This document shows, in pieces, positions 8,609 through 16,393 of a stretch of 45,443 bases of DNA. A program made the position numbers and the translations under genes. The notes below the pieces were generated by a model, which was given only the letters and a program-made list of their open reading frames with translations, ran no database searches and was not told the DNA's origin. Source of the stretch: CAYRVX01 sp964642165. GTDB lineage: Bacteria > Planctomycetota > Phycisphaerae > SM23-33. Location of the stretch: the NCBI GenBank assembly GCA_964642165.1, contig CAZXOC010000015.1, positions 1-45,443 on the forward strand, read 5' to 3'. Positions within the stretch are counted from its first letter, which is position 1; each line of letters begins with the position of its first letter.

Positions 8609-9847
8609 TCAGTCCTGCTCCACGTGCTCGCTGCTGACGAGGAGGCCGCGCTCGTCGATGAGGTTGACGAAGTACACCCTGACGCCCTCGGGCAGCGCGG
8701 CGGAGGCCCGGCCGCCGACCGGGTCCACCTCGGCCGTCGCGGTCTGCCACTTGCGCTTCTGCCAGAGCCCGACGTCCCGGGTGTAGCACAACTCGGCGCG
8801 GCGGATCCTGCTCCTGGAGCGGAACGTGACCCACGCCCGCCCGCCGGTGCAGCCCTGGCCGGTGATCTCGGCCAGCGGCACGCCGTCGCGGACGATGCTG
8901 TCGGCGAAGGCGTCGATCTCCTTCGGCGCCCAGCCGGGCTTGTAGCCGTGGCTCATGCGGACGCGGATGCAGAGCGTCTCCTTCGTGGGCGTGGCGCGGC
9001 AGGACTTCCGGAGGCAGCTCAGCGGGTAGGCGAAGTCGTTCGTGCCCGTCACCCACAGGACCGGCAGGCGGGCCCGCGGGAGGTAGTTCGACGGCTCCCA
9101 CAGCCCCTGCCAGCGCCTGGCCCTCTCCGGGCCCAGTTTCCGGAAGCTGCCCACCAGGAAGGAGTCCCTCTGGAGGAACCCGCAGCCGTAGATCGGGATC
9201 GCGAAGCGCAGTCGCCGGTCGAGCGGCGCGACGATGCTCGTCAGCCAGCCGCCCCACGAGATGCCCGTCATGCCCACGCGGGCGGCGTCCACCTCCGGCA
9301 GCGACCGCAGCAGCGAGTGCCCGCGGATCACGGCGGCCACCGCGTGGTACGTCCACTGGTCCTTCACGGGCCAGTCCACCTGGCCCCACCCGCCCCAGCC
9401 TTCCGGCCCGCCGAAGTCGTGTCGGGGCCCGCGCCCCCGCCCGTCGGGCTTCGGCACGCGCCCGCAGGTGTCCATGGCGATGGCGGCGTAGCCCCGGGCC
9501 GTCCAGAGCCGCACCCACTGCGGGAAGGCCGTCCCCGCCCCACCGTGCACCAGCACGATGCCCGGCACCTTCCGCCCCGGCTTGCTCTTCGGCAGCCCCA
9601 ACCAGGCGAAGACGCGCGTCGGCTTGCCCCGAAACGGCTCGCCCTCGTAGAACAGCGCCCGGACGCCCTCGCTGCGAAAGCCCGCAGCCGGAAACGTCTT
9701 CGGCGTCTTCGACAGCGCTGCCAGGTCCCAGGGGATCTTCGCTCCGGCAGGCGGATGGGCCTCCCGGCCGGCGCCGGGCGAGACTGCGCCCGCCGGAACC
9801 CACACCAGGACCACGAACAACCAGGCCTTCGTGAGAACACCTCTCAT
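8609..9847 (-). CDS. Secreted alpha/beta-hydrolase (acetyl xylan esterase-like)
   Basis: A 412-residue protein with an N-terminal signal peptide (about 1-21). It has a full alpha/beta-hydrolase core: HGGAG oxyanion region near 101, nucleophile GISWGG (Ser197), candidate acid Asp271 in TGTNDFAYP and candidate His300 in MSHGYKPGW. The C-terminal extension of about 100 residues is a small beta domain ending near LIDERGLLVSSEHV, seen in PhoPQ-activated and acetyl-esterase-like proteins of Planctomycetes. Likely function is hydrolysis of ester groups on polysaccharides or related compounds; the substrate is not known. It lies in a block with an alginate-lyase-like gene and 43 bases after a shortened relic of a similar esterase. 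Confidence 0.82.
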   Translation of the reverse strand: MRGVLTKAWLFVVLVWVPAGAVSPGAGREAHPPAGAKIPWDLAALSKTPKTFPAAGFRSEGVRALFYEGEPFRGKPTRVFAWLGLPKSKPGRKVPGIVLVHGGAGTAFPQWVRLWTARGYAAIAMDTCGRVPKPDGRGRGPRHDFGGPEGWGGWGQVDWPVKDQWTYHAVAAVIRGHSLLRSLPEVDAARVGMTGISWGGWLTSIVAPLDRRLRFAIPIYGCGFLQRDSFLVGSFRKLGPERARRWQGLWEPSNYLPRARLPVLWVTGTNDFAYPLSCLRKSCRATPTKETLCIRVRMSHGYKPGWAPKEIDAFADSIVRDGVPLAEITGQGCTGGRAWVTFRSRSRIRRAELCYTRDVGLWQKRKWQTATAEVDPVGGRASAALPEGVRVYFVNLIDERGLLVSSEHVEQD

Positions 9848-9890
9848 CGTCGCTGCCGTCCTTTCTTCCTTGGCATGCCGGGCCGGCGGA

Positions 9891-10124
9891 TCAGTCGCCC
9901 AGCTCCCCGTGCTCGCCGCTGACGACCAGGGCGTGCTCGTCGATGAGGTCGAGGTAGAAGGCCCGCGCGCCGCGCTCGTCGAGGCCCGGGGCGAGATACG
10001 TCTTCGGCGGCTCGTGCAGGTGCGCCGCGTCCCGGGAGACCTTCGCCACGGACTGCTCCTTCGCCGTCTCCGCCCCGAGGCACGCGGCGGCCGCCGCCAG
10101 GATGAGCGGGGACGCGGCCCTCAC
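9891..10124 (-). pseudogene. Internally deleted relic of an esterase paralogue
   Basis: A 77-residue frame starting with GTG at 10124, which overlaps the stop of the threonine aldolase gene (GTGA). It has a signal-peptide-like start. It then aligns to two separate parts of the adjacent esterase. PPKTYLAPGLDERGARAFY matches the N-terminal PKTFPAAGFRSEGVRALFY, and DLIDEHALVVSGEHGEL matches the C-terminal NLIDERGLLVSSEHVEQ. About 330 central residues, including Ser, Asp and His of the triad, are missing. The reading frame is intact, so it may still make a small secreted protein, but it cannot be an esterase. The join falls where the two ends resemble each other (VRALFY and VRVYFV). Confidence 0.7.
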
Positions 10125-11146
10125 AGGACCTCCCGGAAGACGGCCAGGGCCCGCTGGATGTCGTCGGCGGTGACCATCAGGTTGGTCACGGCGCGGATGT
10201 TCGTCGGGCCGGTGGCCAGGACGAGCACGCCGCGGGCTCCGAGCTGCTCGACCAGCTCGGCGGCGGGCATGGCCGTCACGCCGAAGATCACGATGTTGGT
10301 CTCGACGGTGGCGGCATCCAGCTCGATGCCGTCCATGCCGGCCAGGCCCTCCGCCAGCGCGTGGGCGTTGGCGTGGTCCTCGGCGAGGCGCTCGCGGTGG
10401 TTCCGCAGGGCGTACAGCGCCCCGGCGGCGATGATGCCCACCTGCCGCATGCCGCCGCCGAGCATCTTGCGGAAGCGCCGCGCGCGGGCGATGAACTCGC
10501 CCCCGCCCGCCAGGCACGAGCCCACCGGCGCCCCGAGCCCCTTCGAGAAGCACACGCTGACCGAATCGAAGTAGCGGGCGTACTCGCGCTCCGGCGTGCC
10601 GCCGGCGACGGCCGCGTTCCAGAGCCGCGCGCCGTCCAAGTGCATCGCGAGGTGCGCCTCCCGCGCCGCGTCGTGCACGGCCTCGACCTGCCCGATCGGC
10701 CAGACGCTGCCCCCCCCGCGATTCGACGTGTTCTCCACGAAGACGAGCTTCGTCCGCGGGAAATGCACGTTGGCCGGGCGCAGGGCCGCCCGCACGGCGT
10801 CGGCGGTGTACAGGCCGCGCGGGGCCGGCAGGAGCTTGCACGTCACGCCCGACAGCGCCGCCGGTCCGCCGCATTCGTAGATGTAGGAGTGGGCGTTCTC
10901 GGCCAGGATGACCTCGTCGCCCGGCTCGGTGTGCGCGCGGATGGCGACCTGGTTGGTCATCGTGCCGGAGGGCATGTAGACGGCGGCCTCCTTGCCGAGC
11001 ACCTCCGCCGTGGCGCGCTCCAGCTCGTTGGTGGTCGGGTCGTCTCCGAGCACGTCGTCGCCGACCTCCGCGGCGGCCATCGCCCGGCGCATCGCCTCGG
11101 TGGGCTTGGTCACCGTGTCACTTCGCAGGTCGATCACGTCTGCCAT
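10121..11146 (-). CDS. ltaE: Low-specificity L-threonine aldolase
   Basis: A 341-residue PLP enzyme of fold type I that cleaves L-threonine or L-allo-threonine to glycine and acetaldehyde. The N-terminus MADVIDLRSDTVTKPT and the GDDVLGDDPTTNELE segment are hallmarks of the family. The middle has the HLDGARLWNAA block. The PLP lysine is in CFSKGLGAPVG (Lys202). An AAAGG-like ribosome site precedes the start. It begins 12 bases after the alginate-lyase-like gene. Its place two genes after dapB and near thrC puts it in an aspartate-family amino acid neighbourhood. Confidence 0.93.
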   Translation of the reverse strand: MADVIDLRSDTVTKPTEAMRRAMAAAEVGDDVLGDDPTTNELERATAEVLGKEAAVYMPSGTMTNQVAIRAHTEPGDEVILAENAHSYIYECGGPAALSGVTCKLLPAPRGLYTADAVRAALRPANVHFPRTKLVFVENTSNRGGGSVWPIGQVEAVHDAAREAHLAMHLDGARLWNAAVAGGTPEREYARYFDSVSVCFSKGLGAPVGSCLAGGGEFIARARRFRKMLGGGMRQVGIIAAGALYALRNHRERLAEDHANAHALAEGLAGMDGIELDAATVETNIVIFGVTAMPAAELVEQLGARGVLVLATGPTNIRAVTNLMVTADDIQRALAVFREVL

Positions 11147-11158
11147 GTTTCGTGCCTT

Positions 11159-12319
11159 TCATTGCCGGCCCGGGGCGCCGCCGTCGTCGCGAAGCAGGCC
11201 GCCGTGCGTGAAGGTCAACGCGGGCGCGCCGAACAGGGCCGTCATCGGGCGGCGGGCCCGCAGCAGCGCCGTCGCGTCGGCGTTCGGCCAGCGGGCACCG
11301 AGGAGCTCGAAGTACTGGTAATTCTCCGCGCCGTGGAGCTGCGTCGGGTCGCCCTTCCAGAAGGGGAACGTCCCGGGCCGACGGACCCACGAGGCGATCC
11401 GCTCGAAGGCCTGCCGCAGCGTCCGCCCGCTCGGGGAGCGGTACTCGTACAGGTCCTCCCCGCCGAGGCGCGCGACCTCGGCGGCGACGGTCTGCGGGAA
11501 CAGCGAGAAGTGCGAGTACCACAGGCCCCGCTGCCCGCCGCTGCGCCGTACCTCGTGGTGCAGGTGGCCGTCGGGGGCAATCTGGCTCTCGATGAACTGC
11601 TTCCAGCGCGCCACGCACCTGCGGAACAGCGCGTCGTCCCCCACGTAGCGCGCGGCCGAGATCGCCATGCACAGGCCCCAGTTGCCCCAGTTGTTGCGGC
11701 CCTGCATGCAGTTCATCGGGATGGCCTTCTCGCGGACCCACCGGCGGAAGACGCGCTGGCGCTCGATCGGCCAGCCCGGCGACGGAGCGATCAGGTCCGC
11801 GGCGAAGATCATCGGCGGGAAGTGGTAGCTGAACGACAGCGTCGAGTCGTCCTTTCGGCTCCACTGCTTGACGCCCGCGGGCCAGGCGTCGATCAGCCGG
11901 GCGGCCGCCGCGGCGTACGTCTCCCGGCCGGTCATGCGGTACGCCAGGGCCAGCTCGTAGGACCGGCAGGCGTCCAGCATGAGCCCGCGCTTGGCGTCGC
12001 CGTGGCCCTTGGCGTCGCGGTAGTAGCCCGGCACGTGCCACCGCTCCGGCGGGTTGGGCTTGGCGGCCAGGTGCTTGTCGGCCCGGGCCTTCAGCTTCAC
12101 CCAGGCCGTGTACGTCGGCTCGACGCGGCGCGCGATCCGGGCGCGCAGTGTCTCGAGGCGCGCTTCGGACAGGAAGACCCCCCGCGTGGCGCCGACGTCC
12201 GGAGGCTTCGCCGCCGATGCGGGTCCCGTGGTGCACGCGAGCCAGACGCCGGCAAGCAGCGCGACAGCCAGTTCGCCGGCGCGGCAGTCCGCGATACGCA
12301 GTCCGCAATCGGCCATCAT
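11159..12319 (-). CDS. Alginate lyase-like / heparinase-type secreted protein
   Basis: A 386-residue protein whose start overlaps the dapB stop (ATGA). A signal peptide follows a short n-region that is encoded by a tandem 14-base repeat. The body resembles the alginate lyase (PF05426) alpha/alpha-toroid: a TYTAWVKLKARAD segment, FPPMIFAADLI, the NNWGNWGL motif and a QRGLWYSHFSLFP segment. These enzymes cleave uronate polysaccharides by beta-elimination. The catalytic Asn/His/Tyr set is suggested by NNWGNW and the His/Tyr residues but is not proven. Together with the two esterase-type genes it suggests polysaccharide breakdown, oddly placed inside an amino acid operon. Confidence 0.78.
   Translation of the reverse strand: MMADCGLRIADCRAGELAVALLAGVWLACTTGPASAAKPPDVGATRGVFLSEARLETLRARIARRVEPTYTAWVKLKARADKHLAAKPNPPERWHVPGYYRDAKGHGDAKRGLMLDACRSYELALAYRMTGRETYAAAAARLIDAWPAGVKQWSRKDDSTLSFSYHFPPMIFAADLIAPSPGWPIERQRVFRRWVREKAIPMNCMQGRNNWGNWGLCMAISAARYVGDDALFRRCVARWKQFIESQIAPDGHLHHEVRRSGGQRGLWYSHFSLFPQTVAAEVARLGGEDLYEYRSPSGRTLRQAFERIASWVRRPGTFPFWKGDPTQLHGAENYQYFELLGARWPNADATALLRARRPMTALFGAPALTFTHGGLLRDDGGAPGRQ
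12284..12311. repeat. Tandem 14-base repeat coding for a signal n-region
   Basis: Two 14-base units, GCAGTCCGCGATAC and GCAGTCCGCAATCG, match at 11 of 14 positions. On the minus strand they encode the repeated ADCGLR/IADCR at the N-terminus of the alginate-lyase-like protein. Similar TGCGGA-rich short repeats are common as dispersed repeats in planctomycete genomes (from memory, not checked). Confidence 0.6.
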
Positions 12320-13113
12320 CGCAGCCCCAGCACGTCCTGCATGTCGTACAGGCCGGGCTGCCTGTCGGCGACCCACTCGGCCGCCCGAAACGCGCCGCGG
12401 ACGAACGTGTCGCGCGTGTGGGCCGAGTGGCCGACGTGCACCGTCTCGCCGAGGCTGCCGAAGTGAACCGTGTGCTCGCCGACCGTGTCCCCCACGCGCA
12501 GGGCGTGCATGCCGATCTCGCCTTCCTTGCGCGGGCAGACGCCGCCGCGGCCGAGGACCGCCACGTCGCCGTAGTCCTTGCCCAGCGCCGCACAGACGCT
12601 CCGAGCCAGGGCGATGGCCGTGCCGGAGGGGGCGTCCTTCTTGAAGCGGTGGTGGGTCTCCTCGACGTCGACGTCGTAGTCCTCGCCGAGCGTCCCGGCG
12701 ACCAGGGCGACGACCTTCAGCAGCACGTTGATGCCGACCGAGAAGTTCGGCGCCTGGACGATGGGGACCTCGCGGGCCGTGTCGGCCACCTCCGCCTGCT
12801 GCGAGGCCGTCAGCCCCGTCGTGCCGGTCACCACGGCGATCCGGCGCTTCCGGCAGACGGGCAGGAACTTCATCGTGCCCTCCGGCAGGGAGAAGTCGAC
12901 GAGCACGTCGATCTCGGCCTCGTCGGGCAGGTCGCCGGTGACCCGCACGCCGAACGTCCCGACGCCGGCCAGCTCGCCGACGTCGCGCCCGAGGGCCTCG
13001 TGCCCGGCGACCTCCATCGCCGCGGCGACGTCGGAGCGCTCGGACTCGATCGCCAGGGCCGCCACGCGCCGCCCCATCCGCCCGGCGGCGCCGGTCACGC
13101 CGATTCTGAGCAT
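12316..13113 (-). CDS. dapB: 4-hydroxy-tetrahydrodipicolinate reductase
   Basis: A 265-residue enzyme of the diaminopimelate/lysine pathway. It reduces hydroxy-tetrahydrodipicolinate with NAD(P)H. The dinucleotide-binding motif GAAGRMG is at 8-14. VDFSLPEG and VVTGTTGL follow, then APNFSVGIN and the signature ETHHRFKKDAPSGTA with His154/His155 and Lys158/159. Length is normal. It is the first gene of the block that runs to endonuclease V. The stop overlaps the next gene's start. Confidence 0.96.
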   Translation of the reverse strand: MLRIGVTGAAGRMGRRVAALAIESERSDVAAAMEVAGHEALGRDVGELAGVGTFGVRVTGDLPDEAEIDVLVDFSLPEGTMKFLPVCRKRRIAVVTGTTGLTASQQAEVADTAREVPIVQAPNFSVGINVLLKVVALVAGTLGEDYDVDVEETHHRFKKDAPSGTAIALARSVCAALGKDYGDVAVLGRGGVCPRKEGEIGMHALRVGDTVGEHTVHFGSLGETVHVGHSAHTRDTFVRGAFRAAEWVADRQPGLYDMQDVLGLR

Positions 13114-13156
13114 GGTCTCGCCCTTCGCTGGTTGGTGTGCGAACCCGTCTCGCCGT

Positions 13157-13184
13157 CCACGGATTACACGAATTCCACGAAGGG
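13157..13184. repeat. Nine-base-period short repeat upstream of dapB
   Basis: Three imperfect units of nine bases (CACGGATTA, CACGAATTC, CACGAAGGG) lie in the 173-base gap between dapB and the nucleotidyltransferase gene. Strings of this CACGGATTA type are often seen as dispersed short repeats in environmental genomes (recollection, not checked). Nothing else is recognisable in 13114-13286. Confidence 0.5.
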
Positions 13185-13286
13185 AAGCAACGGAAAAGGC
13201 CGGGCGGGACGCGCGTAACCGCAGCAGGGCGCGGCGGGGTCGGCCCTGCCCCCGTCAGGCCGTGAGGCCGAAGCGACGGCCCCGAC

Positions 13287-13616
13287 TCACTCCGCATCGG
13301 GGGGGAAGACGAGTTCGCCTTCGCGGGCGAACCGGGCGATGGTGGAACCACCGGCCTGCCACTCTTCCGGGGTCATGGCCACCGCCTCGATGGGCTGCCA
13401 TACGTGGCAGATCGCCTTGGCCAGGAGATCGATCCGCTCCCAGTAGGACTTGCCCGTGAAGTCCGGGGAAACGACAACCACGTCGATGTCGCTGCCCTCG
13501 CGCCACGTGCCCGTAGCATAGGAGCCGTACAGGATCACCTTCGAGGCCCTCACGCCCTGGCGGGCGAGAGCTTCGCGGAACCGGTCTACCGCCTCTAGAG
13601 CTGCGCCCTTGTCCAC
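13287..13616 (-). CDS. MNT-type nucleotidyltransferase domain protein
   Basis: A 109-residue protein starting with GTG at 13616. It has the minimal nucleotidyltransferase signature: GSYATGTWREGSDIDVVVV, a GS motif followed by the metal-binding Asp-x-Asp. The DID motif is intact, with a third acidic position expected in the later strand. Proteins of this kind are usually the antitoxin half of HEPN-MNT pairs, where the MNT enzyme adds AMP to the HEPN ribonuclease. Here only a short remnant of a HEPN-like gene precedes it (13595-13717, overlapping). The MNT gene therefore looks like an orphan. Confidence 0.82.
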   Translation of the reverse strand: MDKGAALEAVDRFREALARQGVRASKVILYGSYATGTWREGSDIDVVVVSPDFTGKSYWERIDLLAKAICHVWQPIEAVAMTPEEWQAGGSTIARFAREGELVFPPDAE

Positions 13617-13717
13617 GCCAGCACCTCGTTGGCCCGGTCGAGGATCCCCCGAACACGCTGCTCCGGGTACTCGCTGCTCAACATGTCCGGGTGCCTCGGA
13701 CCACCACGTGCATCCAC
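13595..13717 (-). pseudogene. C-terminal remnant of a HEPN-like gene
   Basis: A 40-residue open frame that runs from a GTG just after the thrC stop to a TAG at 13595 and overlaps the start of the MNT gene. The residues RHPDMLSSEYPEQRV followed by a helix ending NEVLAWTRAQL resemble the C-terminal end of HEPN proteins, where a Tyr/His-Pro-Asp loop leads to a last helix ending VLxWxRxxL. The core of the domain with its RNase motif is missing. The overlap with the MNT start is the arrangement expected of an intact HEPN-MNT pair. The call rests on a short segment and on context. Confidence 0.5.
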
Positions 13718-13719
13718 GG

Positions 13720-15105
13720 TCACCCGATGGTCTCGACGATGAACCGGCGGACGGCTTCCTGGTCGTTGGGCAGGACGGCGCAGCGGGTCGGCAGGTCGGT
13801 CAGCTCGTCGATCCTCGGGTGGTGGGCCAGGTCCCTGCCGGTGGCCTTCTCGATGGCGGCGGGGAACTTCGCCGGGTGCGCGGTGGCGAGGCAGACGACC
13901 GGTTCGCCCCCCTGCCCGGCGAGCCGCTCGGCCACCGACACGCCGACGGCCGTGTGCGGGTCCAGCAGATACTCGTGCTCGAGCCAGTACTTGCGGATCG
14001 TCTCGAGCGTCTGCTCCTCGTCGGCCGAATCCGAGAGGAAATCCGGGTCGACCGCCTCGCCGTCGGCGACGTCGACGGTCAGCCGGCCCGTGCGGGCGAA
14101 GCCCTCCATCATCGCCCGGAGGCCCTCGCCGTCCTCGCCGGTGCGGTAGTAGAGGTAGCGCTCGAAGTTGCTGGCCACCTGGATGTCCATCGACGGCGAC
14201 ATCGTCTTCCAGACCTCGCCGAGGGAGTACTCGCCTTCGTTGAAGAAGCGGGCGAGGATGTTGTTGCGGTTGGTGGCGAGGATGAGCTGCCGGATGGGCG
14301 CGCCCATCTTCATGGCGTACCAGCCGGCGAGGATGTTGCCGAAGTTGCCGGTCGGCACGCAGACGCGGACCGCCTCGGCGCCGGTGGCCTTCCGGACGTC
14401 GAAGGCGGCCTTGAGGTAGTAGACGATCTGGGCGACCACCCGGGCCCAGTTGACGCTGTTGACCGCCCCGATGCGGTAGGTGCGCTTGAACGCCAGGTCG
14501 GCGGCGAGACGCTTCATGATGCCCTGGCAGTCGTCGAAGCTGCCCTGGACGGCGACGTTGTGCACGTTGGCGTCCAGGACGGTGGTCATCTGCCGCTCCT
14601 GGATGGGCGAGACTCCCCCGTGCGGGTGCATGACGAAGATGCTGATGCCCTCGCGCCCGCGGACGCCGTAGATGGCCGCGCTGCCCGTGTCGCCGCTGGT
14701 GGCGCCCAGGATGTTCAGCCCGCCCTTGCCGCCGAGCGTGTACTCGAAGAGGTCGCCCAGCAGTTGCAGGGCGATGTCCTTGAACGCCAGCGTCGGGCCG
14801 TGAAACAGCTCCAGCACGTGGATCCCCCCCACCGCGACCACCGGGGCCGGCTCGGGGTCGAACGCCCTGCGGTACGTCCGCCCCACCAGCGCCTGGAGGT
14901 CGAAGTCCGGGATGTCCGTCGCGAACCGGCGCAGGACCTGGTAGGCCAGCGCCGGGTAGTCCATCTCGCGCCAGGCGTCCAGCGTGCCCGACACGTCGGG
15001 CATGGCCTCCGGAATGAGCAGGCCGCCGTCGTCGGCCAGCCCCATCAGGACCGCCTGCTGGAACTCGACCGGCTCAACCTGTCCGCGTGTGGAGATGTAC
15101 CTCAT
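13720..15105 (-). CDS. thrC: Threonine synthase
   Basis: A 461-residue PLP enzyme that converts O-phosphohomoserine to threonine. The start MRYISTRGQ at 15105 matches the family's N-terminus; the frame is open further upstream without plausible sequence. The PLP lysine lies in FHGPTLAFKD (Lys109), and GATSGDTGSAA binds the phosphate. NSVNWARVVAQIVYY and VPTGNFGNILAGW are conserved family segments. It ends three bases before the HEPN relic. A structured hairpin lies in its upstream region (15207-15258). Confidence 0.96.
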   Translation of the reverse strand: MRYISTRGQVEPVEFQQAVLMGLADDGGLLIPEAMPDVSGTLDAWREMDYPALAYQVLRRFATDIPDFDLQALVGRTYRRAFDPEPAPVVAVGGIHVLELFHGPTLAFKDIALQLLGDLFEYTLGGKGGLNILGATSGDTGSAAIYGVRGREGISIFVMHPHGGVSPIQERQMTTVLDANVHNVAVQGSFDDCQGIMKRLAADLAFKRTYRIGAVNSVNWARVVAQIVYYLKAAFDVRKATGAEAVRVCVPTGNFGNILAGWYAMKMGAPIRQLILATNRNNILARFFNEGEYSLGEVWKTMSPSMDIQVASNFERYLYYRTGEDGEGLRAMMEGFARTGRLTVDVADGEAVDPDFLSDSADEEQTLETIRKYWLEHEYLLDPHTAVGVSVAERLAGQGGEPVVCLATAHPAKFPAAIEKATGRDLAHHPRIDELTDLPTRCAVLPNDQEAVRRFIVETIG

Positions 15106-15206
15106 GCGCTGGGGGTTCCCGGATCGTGCCCGTACGGCCCCGGCCGTCGCCCTCGTCATCACCCTCGGCTGCGCGCTTCCCACGTTGCTCCCTCCGCCAT
15201 TCGTCT

Positions 15207-15258
15207 CGTTGCGGGGGGAGGCACCGGCGGGACCCGCGATCGCCCTCCCGTCGCAACG
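15207..15258 (-). promoter_or_regulatory. Nested hairpin in the thrC upstream region
   Basis: On the minus strand three nested helices fold in register: an outer CGTTGCG with CGCAACG (15252-15258 with 15207-15213), a middle GGGAGG with CCTCCC (15244-15249 with 15216-15221), and an inner GCGGG with CCCGC (15227-15237). It lies about 100 bases before the thrC start, in the 293-base gap after the rhomboid gene. It has no U-run. It could be part of a structured leader, or the end of the rhomboid transcript. I see no threonine-rich leader peptide. Confidence 0.4.
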
Positions 15259-15398
15259 ACATGGCATTAGGGAACTTCGGCATTCGGATGCGCCCTCTTG
15301 AGGTGGGCGATCGGCGTCACCGCGGCTCCGGCGGCGGCCAGGAGCCCACCGGCACTTCGGCCAAGACAGGTGCCCTTATGCGCGGCGGCTTGGCGGAG

Positions 15399-16316
15399 CT
15401 ACAGGCGCGTCAGGTCTTTCGTTTCGTCCCGCTGCTGCTGCGTGGCGTCCTGGAGGATCTTCCGCTCCCGCCGGGAGAGGCTGCCAATGCCCTCGGTGTG
15501 GATCTTCTGCAGCACGCGGTCGACCTCGGCCTGGTTGGCCCGGCGCCGCTGGACCTTGCGCTGCCAGGCGCCCTTGTGGGCGCGGCGGACGACTTCGGTC
15601 GCCGAGACGCGGACGCGCGGGATCACCCACAGCCAGACGGCCGCCATCCCCGCCCCCCCGAGGTGCGCCACGTGCGACCAGAACGCCGGCGACTCGAAGC
15701 CCTCCGGCCCGCGCAGGGACATCAGCAGGAACAGGACCATGCCGCCGAAGATGATGATCGCCCCCAGCCGGATCGGCACCGGGAAGAGCACCAGGATGAT
15801 GACCATGCGGGGAAACAGCACCGCGCAGGCCAGCAGGATGCCGTAGACGCCGCCGGAGGCGCCGATGAGCGGCACGTCCCCGGGCAGGCCCCGGCCGTAG
15901 GCCACCAGAACGTACGCCACACCGGCCACCACCCCGCAGCTCAGGTAGAACTTCACGAAGCGCCGCGTGCCCCAGTGCCGCTCCAGGGGCGTGCCGAACA
16001 TGTACAGCCCCAGCATGTTCAGTCCGATGTGCCACAGGCTGTAGGGGTCGTGCAGGAATTGGAAGGTCACGTACCGCCAGATCTGCCAGAAGTCCACCGG
16101 GCGCACGCCGAAGGCCCGGCTGAGGTCGCGCTTCAGCCCGAGCCCGACGATCAACTGCAGCACGAACGCGCCGCCGTTGATCAGCAGCAGGTACTTGACG
16201 GCCGGAGTGGGCTTGGGAAAGCCCACCGCCGTTCGCCGGAAGCCGCCGCCGCCGCCCCCCTCGCCGTCCTGGCGCCAGTATGGCCGGTCGTGCAGGCCCA
16301 CGCGGTCACCTCTCAC
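15399..16316 (-). CDS. Rhomboid family intramembrane serine protease
   Basis: A 305-residue membrane protein with about six transmembrane segments. The rhomboid signatures are present: HIGLNMLGLYMFG (95-108), the nucleophile motif GASGG (Ser154) and the helix-6 histidine in SHVAHLGG (His218). Rhomboids cleave other membrane proteins within the bilayer. The N-terminus is cytosolic and Gly-rich. The C-terminal 80 residues are a basic, helical cytosolic tail. It lies in a minus-strand run between thrC and the NUDIX gene, but the gaps (293 and 77 bases) do not require a single operon. Confidence 0.92.
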   Translation of the reverse strand: MRGDRVGLHDRPYWRQDGEGGGGGGFRRTAVGFPKPTPAVKYLLLINGGAFVLQLIVGLGLKRDLSRAFGVRPVDFWQIWRYVTFQFLHDPYSLWHIGLNMLGLYMFGTPLERHWGTRRFVKFYLSCGVVAGVAYVLVAYGRGLPGDVPLIGASGGVYGILLACAVLFPRMVIILVLFPVPIRLGAIIIFGGMVLFLLMSLRGPEGFESPAFWSHVAHLGGAGMAAVWLWVIPRVRVSATEVVRRAHKGAWQRKVQRRRANQAEVDRVLQKIHTEGIGSLSRRERKILQDATQQQRDETKDLTRL

Positions 16317-16393
16317 TCTATTCTAACATCGTACCCCCGGGCGGGCGGCCTTAACGCGATCCCACCGATGCGTCCCTGCCCGTGGGCGCGTGC

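Noticed and set aside
6349..8637. Plus-strand open frame of 762 codons
   Set aside because: It is antisense to the oxidoreductase and endonuclease V genes, which both have full motifs and good starts.
15074..15283. Threonine leader peptide before thrC
   Set aside because: The frame that crosses the hairpin is Arg/Gly-rich with no run of Thr codons and no terminator.
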